Of a DNA stretch of 64,000 nt, positions 55,401 to 64,000 are shown one piece after another. Made by a program: the position numbers and the translations under genes. The DNA is taken from positions 555,243 to 619,242 of the forward strand of contig BSDZ01000040.1 in assembly GCA_030268105.1 (NCBI GenBank), written 5' to 3'. Source of the DNA: Volvox africanus (Eukaryota; Chlorophyta; Chlorophyceae; Chlamydomonadales; Volvocaceae). The first letter of the stretch is position 1; every line of letters begins with the position of its first letter. The notes under the pieces are model-generated. The model saw only the letters and a program-made list of their open reading frames with translations, made no database searches and was not told the DNA's origin.

Positions 55401-58400
55401 AGTGGATGGCTGGGGTGGCTGGGTCGGGCCCAGAGGGGAGGGCGGAAGGAGCGGGGGTGCTGGGCTGGATGGCGGGCTGTGGGGCTCAGGGCTGGGAGGA
55501 GAGGGCGGCTGAGCCGAGGAAGGCGAGGGAGTGGATGGCTGGGGTGGCTGGGTCGGGCCCAGAGGGGAGGGCGGAAGGAGCGGGGTTGCTGGGCTGGATG
55601 GCGGGCTGTGGGGCTCAGGGCTGGGAGGAGAGGGCGGCATAGGGGAGGGAGGCGAGGGAGAGGATGGCTGGGGTGGCTGGGTCGGGCCCAGAGGGGAGGG
55701 CGGAAGGAGCGGGGGTGCTGGGCTGGATGGCGGGCTGTGGGGCTCAGGGCTGGGAGGAGAGGGCGGCTGAGCCGAGGAAGGCGAGGGAGTGGATGGCTGG
55801 GGTGGCTGGGTCGGGCCCAGAGGGGAGGGCGGAAGGAGCGGGGGTGCTGGGCTGGATGGCGGGCTGTGGGGCTCAGGGCTGGGAGGAGAGGGCGGCTGAG
55901 GGGAGGGAGGCGAGGGAGTGGATGGCTGGGATGGCTGGGTCGGGCCCAGAGGGGAGGGCGGAAGGAGCGGGGTTGCTGGGCTGGATGGCGGGCTGTGGGG
56001 CTCAGGGCTGGGAGGAGAGGGCGGCTGAGGGGAGGGAGGCGAGGGAGTGGATGGCTGGGGTGGCTGGGTCGGGCCCAGAGGGGAGGGCGGAAGGAGCGGG
56101 GGTGCTGGGCTGGATGGCGGGCTGTGGGGCTCAGGGCTGGGAGGAGAGGGCGGCTGAGGGGAGGGAGGCGAGGGAGTGGATGGCTGGGGTGGCTGGGTCG
56201 GGCCCAGAGGGGAGGGCGGAAGGAGCGGGGTTGCTGGGCTGGATGGCGGGCTGTGGGGCTCAGGGCTGGGAGGAGAGGGCGGCTTAGGGGAGGGAGGCGA
56301 GGGAGTGGATGGCTGGGATGGCTGGGTCGGGCCCAGAGGGGAGGGCGGAAGGAGCGGGGTTGCTGGGCTGGATGGCGGGCTGTGGGGCTCAGGGCTGGGA
56401 GGAGAGGGCGGCTGAGGGGAGGGAGGCGAGGGAGAGGATGGCTGGGGTGGCTGGGTCGGGCCCAGAGGGGAGGGCGGAAGGAGCGGGGGTGCTGGGCTGG
56501 ATGGCGGGCTGTGGGGCTCAGGGCTGGGAGGAGAGGGCGGCTGAGGGGAGGGAGGCGAGGGAGTGGATGGCTGGGGTGGCTGGGGCGGGCCCAGAGGGGA
56601 GGGCGGAAGGAGCGGGGTTGCTGGGCTGGATGGCGGGCTGTGGGGCTCAGGGCTGGGAGGAGGGGGAGGCATAGGGGAGGGAGGCGAGGGAGTGGATGGC
56701 TGGGGTGGCTGGGTCGGGCCCAGAGGGGAGGGCGGAAGGAGCGGGGTTGCTGGGCTGGATGGCGGGCTGTGGGGCTCAGGGCTGGGAGGAGAGGGCGGCT
56801 GAGCCGAGGAAGGCGAGGGAGTGGATGGCTGGGGTGGCTGGGTCGGGCCCAGAGGGGAGGGCGGAAGGAGCGGGGTTGCTGGGCTGGATGGCGGGCTGTG
56901 GGGCTCAGGGCTGGGAGGAGAGGGCGGCATAGTAAAGGGAGGCGAGGGAGAGGATGGCTGGGGTGGCTGGGTCGGGCCCAGAGGGGAGGGCGGAAGGAGC
57001 GGGGGTGCTGGGCTGGATGGCGGGCTGTGGGGCTCAGGGCTGGGAGGAGAGGGCGGCTGAGGGGAGGGAGGCGAGGGAGTGGATGGCTGGGGTGGCTGGG
57101 TCGGGCCCAGAGGGGAGGGCGGAAGGAGCGGGGTTGCTGGGCTGGATGGCGGGCTGTGGGGCTCAGGGCTGGGAGGAGAGGGCGGCTGAGGGGAGGGAGG
57201 CGAGGGAGTGGATGGCTGGGGTGGCTGGGTCGGGCCCAGAGGGGAGGGCGGAAGGAGCGGGGTTGCTGGGCTGGATGGCGGGCTGTGGGGCTCAGGGCTG
57301 GAAGGAGAGGGCGGCATAGGGGAGGGAGGCGAGGGAGTGGATGGCTGGGGTGGCTGGGTCGGGCCCAGAGGGGAGGGCGGAAGGAGCGGGGGTGGTGGGG
57401 TGGATGGCGGGCTGTGGGGCTCAGGGCTGGGAGGAGAGGGCGGCATAGGGGAGGGAGGCGAGGGAGAGGATGGCTGGGGTGGCTGGGTCGGGCCCAGAGG
57501 GGAGGGCGGAAGGAGCGGGGTTGCTGGTCTGGATGTCGGGCTGTGGGGCTCAGGGCTGGGAGGAGCGGGCGGCTGAGCCGAGGAAGGCGAGGGAGTGGAT
57601 GGCTGGGGTGGCTGGGTCGGGCCCAGAGGGGAGGGCGGAAGGAGCGGGGTTGCTGGGCTGGATGGCGGGCTGTGGGGCTCAGGGCTGGGAGGAGAGGGCG
57701 GCTGAGGGGAGGGAGGCGAGGGAGTGGATGGCTGGGGTGGCTGGGTCGGGCCCAGAGGGGAGGGCGGAAGGAGCGGGGGTGGTGGGGTGGATGGCGGGCT
57801 GTGGGGCTCAGGGCTGGGAGGAGAGGGCGGCATAGGGGAGGGAGGCGAGGGAGAGGATGGCTGGGGTGGCTGGGTCGGGCCCAGAGGGGAGGGCGGAAGG
57901 AGCGGGGGTGCTGGGCTGGATGGCGGGCTCTGGGGCTCAGGGCTGGGAGGAGAGGGCGGCTGAGGGGAGGGAGGCGAGGGAGTGGATGGCTGGGGTGGCT
58001 GGGTCGGGCCCAGAGGGGAGGGCGGAAGGAGCGGGGGTGCTGGGCTGGATGGCGGGCTGTGGGGCTCAGGGCTGGGAGGAGCGGGCGGCTGAGCCGAGGA
58101 AGGCGAGGGAGTGGATGGCTGGGATGGCTGGGTCGGGCCCAGAGGGGAGGGCGGAAGGAGCGGGGTTGCTGGGCTGGATGGCGGGCTGTGGGGCTCAGGG
58201 CTGGGAGGAGAGGGCGGCTGAGGGGAGGGAGGCGAGGGAGAGGATGGCTGGGGTGGCTGGGTCGGGCCCAGAGGGGAGGGCGGAAGGAGCGGGGGTGCTG
58301 GGCTGGATGGCGGGCTGTGGGGCTCAGGGCTGGGAGGAGAGGGCGGCTGAGGGGAGGGAGGCGAGGGAGTGGATGGCTGGGGTGGCTGGGTCGGGCCCAG

Positions 58401-61400
58401 AGGGGAGGGCGGAAGGAGCGGGGTTGCTGGGCTGGATGGCGGGCTGTGGGGCTCAGGGCTGGGAGGAGGGGGAGGCATAGGGGAGGGAGGCGAGGGAGTG
58501 GATGGCTGGGGTGGCTGGGTCGGGCCCAGAGGGGAGGGCGGAAGGAGCGGGGTTGCTGGGCTGGATGGCGGGCTGTGGGGCTCAGGGCTGGGAGGAGAGG
58601 GCGGCTGAGCCGAGGAAGGCGAGGGAGTGGATGGCTGGGGTGGCTGGGTCGGGCCCAGAGGGGAGGGCGGAAGGAGCGGGGTTGCTGGGCTGGATGGCGG
58701 GCTGTGGGGCTCAGGGCTGGGAGGAGAGGGCGGCATAGTAAAGGGAGGCGAGGGAGAGGATGGCTGGGGTGGCTGGGTCGGGCCCAGAGGGGAGGGCGGA
58801 AGGAGCGGGGGTGCTGGGCTGGATGGCGGGCTGTGGGGCTCAGGGCTGGGAGGAGAGGGCGGCTGAGGGGAGGGAGGCGAGGGAGTGGATGGCTGGGGTG
58901 GCTGGGTCGGGCCCAGAGGGGAGGGCGGAAGGAGCGGGGTTGCTGGGCTGGATGGCGGGCTGTGGGGCTCAGGGCTGGGAGGAGAGGGCGGCTGAGGGGA
59001 GGGAGGCGAGGGAGTGGATGGCTGGGGTGGCTGGGTCGGGCCCAGAGGGGAGGGCGGAAGGAGCGGGGTTGCTGGGCTGGATGGCGGGCTGTGGGGCTCA
59101 GGGCTGGAAGGAGAGGGCGGCATAGGGGAGGGAGGCGAGGGAGTGGATGGCTGGGGTGGCTGGGTCGGGCCCAGAGGGGAGGGCGGAAGGAGCGGGGGTG
59201 GTGGGGTGGATGGCGGGCTGTGGGGCTCAGGGCTGGGAGGAGAGGGCGGCATAGGGGAGGGAGGCGAGGGAGAGGATGGCTGGGGTGGCTGGGTCGGGCC
59301 CAGAGGGGAGGGCGGAAGGAGCGGGGTTGCTGGTCTGGATGTCGGGCTGTGGGGCTCAGGGCTGGGAGGAGCGGGCGGCTGAGCCGAGGAAGGCGAGGGA
59401 GTGGATGGCTGGGGTGGCTGGGTCGGGCCCAGAGGGGAGGGCGGAAGGAGCGGGGTTGCTGGGCTGGATGGCGGGCTGTGGGGCTCAGGGCTGGGAGGAG
59501 AGGGCGGCTGAGGGGAGGGAGGCGAGGGAGTGGATGGCTGGGGTGGCTGGGTCGGGCCCAGAGGGGAGGGCGGAAGGAGCGGGGGTGGTGGGGTGGATGG
59601 CGGGCTGTGGGGCTCAGGGCTGGGAGGAGAGGGCGGCATAGGGGAGGGAGGCGAGGGAGAGGATGGCTGGGGTGGCTGGGTCGGGCCCAGAGGGGAGGGC
59701 GGAAGGAGCGGGGGTGCTGGGCTGGATGGCGGGCTGTGGGGCTCAGGGATGGGAGGAGAGGGCGGCTGAGGGGAGGGAGGCGAGGGAGTGGATGGCTGGG
59801 GTGGCTGGGTCGGGCCCAGAGGGGAGGGCGGAAGGAGCGGGGGTGCTGGGCTGGATGGCGGGCTGTGGGGCTCAGGGCTGGGAGGAGCGGGCGGCTGAGC
59901 CGAGGAAGGCGAGGGAGTGGATGGCTGGAGTGGCTGGGTCGGGCCCAGAGGGGAGGGCGGAAGGAGCGGGGTTGCTGGGCTGGATGGCGGGCTGTGGGGC
60001 TCAGGGCTGGGAGGAGCGGGCGGCTGAGCCGAGGAAGGCGAGGGAGTGGATGGCTGGGGTGGCTGGGTCGGGCCCAGAGGGGAGGGCGGAAGGAGCGGGG
60101 TTGCTGGGCTGGATGGTGGGCTGTGGGGCTCAGGGATGGGAGGAGAGGGCGGCTGAGCCGAGGAAGGCGAGGGAGTGGATGGCTGGGGTGGCTGGGTCGG
60201 GCCCAGAGGGGAGGGCGGAAGGAGCGGGGGTGCTGGGCTGGATGGCGGGCTGTGGGGCTCAGGGCTGGGAGGAATGGGCGGCATAGGGGAGGGAGGCGAG
60301 GGAGTGGATGGCTGGGGTGGCTGGGTCGGGCCCAGAGGGGAGGGCGGAAGGAGCGGGGTTGCTGGGCTGGATGACGGGCTGTGGGGCTCAGGGCTGGGAG
60401 GAGGGGGACGCATAGGGGAGGGAGGCGAGGGAGTGGATGGCTGGGGTGGCTGGGTCGGGCCCAGAGGGGAGGGCGGAAGGAGCGGGGGTGCTGGGCTGGA
60501 TGGCGGGCTGTGGGGCTCAGGGCTGGGAGGAGAGGGCGGCTTAGGGGAGGGAGGCGAGGGAGTGGATGGCTGAGGTGGCTGGGTCGGGCCCAGAGGGGAG
60601 GGCGGAAGGAGCGGGGTTGCTGGGCTGGATGGCGGGCTGTGGGGCTCAGGGCTGGGAGGAGAGGGCGGCTGAGGGGAGGGAGGCGAGGGAGAGGATGGCT
60701 GGGGTGGCTGGGTCGGGCCCAGAGGGGAGGGCGGAAGGAGCGGGGTTGCTGGGCTGGATGGCGGGCTGTGGGGCTCAGGGCTGGGAGGAGCGGGCGGCTG
60801 AGCCGAGGAAGGCGAGGGAGTGGATGGCTGGGGTGGCTGGGTCGGGCCCAGAGGGGAGGGCGGAAGGAGCGGGGGTGCTGGGCTGGATGGCGGGCTGTGG
60901 GGCTCAGGGCTGGGAGGAGAGGGCGGCTGAGGGGAGGGAGGCGAGGGAGTGGATGGCTGGGATGGCTGGGTCGGGCCCAGAGGGGAGGGCGGAAGGAGCG
61001 GGGTTGCTGGGCTGGATGGCGGGCTGTGGGGCTCAGGGCTGGGAGGAGAGGGCGGCTGAGGGGAGGGAGGCGAGGGAGTGGATGGCTGGGGTGGCTGGGT
61101 CGGGCCCAGAGGGGAGGGCGGAAGGAGCGGGGGTGCTGGGCTGGATGGCGGGCTGTGGGGCTCAGGGCTGGGAGGAGAGGGCGGCTGAGGGGAGGGAGGC
61201 GAGGGAGTGGATGGCTGGGGTGGCTGGGTCGGGCCCAGAGGGGAGGGCGGAAGGAGCGGGGTTGCTGGGCTGGATGGCGGGCTGTGGGGCTCAGGGCTGG
61301 GAGGAGAGGGCGGCTGAGGGGAGGGAGGCGAGGGAGAGGATGGCTGGGGTGGCTGGGTCGGGCCCAGAGGGGAGGGCGGAAGGAGCGGGGTTGCTGGGCT

Positions 61401-64000
61401 GGATGGCGGGCTGTGGGGCTCAGGGCTGGGAGGAGAGGGCGGCTGAGGGGAGGGAGGCGAGGGAGTGGATGGCTGGGGTGGCTGGGGCGGGCCCAGAGGG
61501 GAGGGCGGAAGGAGCGGGGTTGCTGGGCTGGATGGCGGGCTGTGGGGCTCAGGGATGGGAGGAGGGGGAGGCATAGGGGAGGGAGGCGAGGGAGTGGATG
61601 GCTGGGGTGGCTGGGTCGGGCCCAGAGGGGAGGGCGGAAGGAGCGGGGTTGCTGGGCTGGATGGCGGGCTGTGGGGCTCAGGGCTGGGAGGAGCGGGCGG
61701 CTGAGCCGAGGAAGGCGAGGGAGTGGATGGCTGGGGTGGCTGGGTCGGGCCCAGAGGGGAGGGCGGAAGGAGCGGGGTTGCTGGGCTGGATGGCGGGCTG
61801 TGGGGCTCAGGGCTGGGAGGAGAGGGCGGCATAGTAAAGGGAGGCGAGGGAGAGGATGGCTGGGGTGGCTGGGTCGGGCCCAGAGGGGAGGGCGGAAGGA
61901 GCGGGGGTGCTGGGCTGGATGGCGGGCTGTGGGGCTCAGGGCTGGGAGGAGAGGGCGGCTGAGGGGAGGGAGGCGAGGGAGTGGATGGCTGGGGTGGCTG
62001 GGTCGGGCCCAGAGGGGAGGGCGGAAGGAGCGGGGTTGCTGGGCTGGATGGCGGGCTGTGGGGCTCAGGGCTGGGAGGAGAGGGCGGCTGAGGGGAGGGA
62101 GGCGAGGGAGTGGATGGCTGGGGTGGCTGGGTCGGGCCCAGAGGGGAGGGCGGAAGGAGCGGGGTTGCTGGGCTGGATGGCGGGCTGTGGGGCTCAGGGC
62201 TGGAAGGAGAGGGCGGCATAGGGGAGGGAGGCGAGGGAGTGGATGGCTGGGGTGGCTGGGTCGGGCCCAGAGGGGAGGGCGGAAGGAGCGGGGGTGGTGG
62301 GGTGGATGGCGGGCTGTGGGGCTCAGGGCTGGGAGGAGAGGGCGGCATAGGGGAGGGAGGCGAGGGAGAGGATGGCTGGGGTGGCTGGGTCGGGCCCAGA
62401 GGGGAGGGCGGAAGGAGCGGGGTTGCTGGTCTGGATGTCGGGCTGTGGGGCTCAGGGCTGGGAGGAGCGGGCGGCTGAGCCGAGGAAGGCGAGGGAGTGG
62501 ATGGCTGGGGTGGCTGGGTCGGGCCCAGAGGGGAGGGCGGAAGGAGCGGGGGTGCTGGGCTGGATGGCGGGCTGTGGGGCTCAGGGCTGGGAGGAGCGGG
62601 CGGCTGAGCCGAGGAAGGCGAGGGAGTGGATGGCTGGAGTGGCTGGGTCGGGCCCAGAGGGGAGGGCGGAAGGAGCGGGGTTGCTGGGCTGGATGGCGGG
62701 CTGTGGGGCTCAGGGCTGGGAGGAGAGGGCGGCTGAGCCAAGGAAGGCGAGGGAGTGGATGGCTGGGGTGGCTGGGTCGGGCCCAGAGGGGAGGGCGGAA
62801 GGAGCGGGGGTGCTGGGCTGGATGGCGGGCTGTGGGGCTCAGGGATGGGAGGAGAGGGCGGCTGAGGGGAGGGAGGCGAGGGAGTGGATGGCTGGGGTGG
62901 CTGGGTCGGGCCCAGAGGGGAGGGCGGAAGGAGCGGGGTTGCTGGGCTGGATGGCGGGCTGTGGGGCTCAGGGCTGGGAGGAGCGGGCGGCTGAGCCGAG
63001 GAAGGCGAGGGAGTGGATGGCTGGAGTGGCTGGGTCGGGCCCAGAGGGGAGGGCGGAAGGAGCGGGGTTGCTGGGCTGGATGGCGGGCTGTGGGGCTCAG
63101 GGCTGGGAGGAGCGGGCGGCTGAGCCGAGGAAGGCGAGGGAGTGGATGGCTGGGGTGGCTGGGTCGGGCCCAGAGGGGAGGGCGGAAGGAGCGGGGTTGC
63201 TGGGCTGGATGGCGGGCTGTGGGGCTCAGGGATGGGAGGAGAGGGCGGCTGAGCCGAGGAAGGCGAGGGAGTGGATGGCTGGGGTGGCTGGGTCGGGCCC
63301 AGAGGGGAGGGCGGAAGGAGCGGGGGTGCTGGGCTCGATGGCGGGCTGTGGGGCTCAGGGCTGGGAGGAGAGGGCGGCTGAGGGGAGGGAGGCGAGGGAG
63401 TGGATGGCTGGGGTGGCTGGGTCGGGCCCAGAGGGGAGGGCGGAAGGAGCGGGGGTGCTGGTCTGGATGTCGGGCTGTGGGGCTCAGGGCTGGGAGGAAT
63501 GGGCGGCTGAGGGGAGGGAGGCGAGGGAGTGGATGGCTGGGGTGGCTGGGTCGGGCCCAGAGGGGAGGGCGGAAGGAGCGGGGTTGCTGGGCTGGATGGC
63601 GGGCTGTGGGGCTCAGGGCTGGGAGGAGGGGGACGCATAGGGGAGGGAGGCGAGGGAGTGGATGGCTGGGGTGGCTGGGTCGGGCCCAGAGGGGAGGGCG
63701 GAAGGAGCGGGGGTGCTGGGCTGGATGGCGGGCTGTGGGGCTCAGGGCTGGGAGGAGAGGGCGGCTTAGGGGAGGGAGGCGAGGGAGTGGATGGCTGAGG
63801 TGGCTGGGTCGGGCCCAGAGGGGAGGGCGGAAGGAGCGGGGTTGCTGGGCTGGATGGCGTGCTGTTAAGCTCAGGGCTGGGAGGAGAGGGCGGCTGAGGG
63901 GAGGGAGGCGAGGGAGAGGATGGCTGGGGTGGCTGGGTCGGGCCCAGAGGGGAGGGCGGAAGGAGCGGGGTTGCTGGGCTGGATGGCGGGCTGTGGGGCT
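40496..64000 (-). CDS. Giant pherophorin-like Hyp-rich glycoprotein (5' end outside window)
   Basis: Two exons are seen: 64000-41165 (open to the window edge, no stop) and 40833-40496; the intron is 41164-40834 (GTAAGC...CTGCAG). Joining gives [19 protein letters not shown], continuous within the pherophorin domain. That C-terminal domain has the family marks: [58 protein letters not shown] and CCPAS. It is preceded by about 100 residues of Pro/Tyr-rich linker ([14 protein letters not shown]) and then by at least 7,400 residues of 43-residue repeats with core [20 protein letters not shown]. Pherophorins are secreted volvocine matrix or wall glycoproteins with two globular domains and a hydroxyproline-rich rod between them. 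The N-terminal domain and signal peptide are expected beyond 64000. ATG 63638 is only a Met codon inside the array, not the start. Visible coding length is about 7,720 residues. Confidence 0.85.
40834..41164 (-). other. Intron inside the pherophorin C-terminal domain
   Basis: Donor ATAA|GTAAGC at 41165/41164 and acceptor CCTGCAG|AG at 40834/40833 on the minus strand. Phase 1: A plus AG rebuilds a Lys codon. Without this splice the domain is cut by a stop at 41130 and lacks its second half. Confidence 0.85.
41709..64000 (-). repeat. 129-bp coding tandem array, about 173 copies
   Basis: Head-to-tail 129-bp units fill 22.3 kb and continue past the window edge. One unit counted by hand has 79 G and 18 C of 129 on the plus strand. 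Each unit encodes 43 residues: [10 protein letters not shown], then T/P, then [17 protein letters not shown], then T/S, PSP, and a variable hinge ([40 protein letters not shown] or PPFPMPPS). Distances between shared rare variants are exact multiples of 129, so I see no length variant anywhere in the array. Confidence 0.97.

Noticed and set aside
50319..60374. A 3,351-codon open frame on the plus strand (Gly/Arg/Trp-rich) across the 129-bp array
   Set aside because: The unit length is a multiple of three and one antisense frame happens to lack stops. It has no domain and no proper ends. The minus strand carries the pherophorin domain in frame.
63636..63638. ATG as start codon of the giant pherophorin
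   Set aside because: The frame stays open upstream to 64000 within identical repeat units. This Met is part of a hinge variant ([10 protein letters not shown]), not a start.

Overview
This is nuclear DNA from a green alga of the volvocine group (Volvox, Chlamydomonas and relatives). Four lines of evidence support this. All genes are split by many GT-AG introns. A TGTAA word, the known volvocine polyadenylation signal, lies about 200-550 bp downstream of four of the coding regions. There is a decayed DIRS-type tyrosine-recombinase retrotransposon. A pherophorin-type extracellular-matrix glycoprotein gene is present. I cannot name the species. All exon models below were built by eye from splice sites and reading-frame phase; every multi-exon model closes in frame.

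Layout. 1-1873: no confident gene; a broken minus-strand coding remnant at about 742-1219. 1874-7211 (+): DEDDh 3'-5' exonuclease of the REXO4 family, six exons. Its fourth intron carries a very uniform 30-bp minisatellite (about 54 copies). 7799-11977: dead DIRS-like element with split direct repeats (A1 ... B1-A2 ... B2). 11978-15174: mostly non-coding, with a diverged tandem duplication and one orphan exon-like segment. 15175-23461 (+): Tousled-like kinase, sixteen exons. 25450-30793 (-): secreted protein with a signal peptide and two fasciclin (FAS1) domains, seven exons; a small dispersed repeat occurs four times in and around it. 33196-37776 (+): Ser/Thr protein kinase, eight exons, with an insert between HRD and DFG and a long low-complexity tail. 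38394-38612: compound tetranucleotide repeat.

40496-64000 (-): the 3' part of a giant pherophorin-like gene. A normal C-terminal pherophorin domain, split by one intron, is preceded by a proline/serine-rich rod encoded by about 173 tandem 129-bp (43-residue) units. These units fill 22.3 kb and run off the right edge of the window with the frame still open. Every marker distance I measured between variant units is an exact multiple of 129 bp, and some variants recur at 14-unit spacing.

Two genes (FAS1 protein and giant pherophorin) make extracellular matrix. TLK and REXO4 are nuclear (chromatin and rRNA/nucleolar roles by homology). I see no operon-like logic. The most unusual object is the giant repeat rod.
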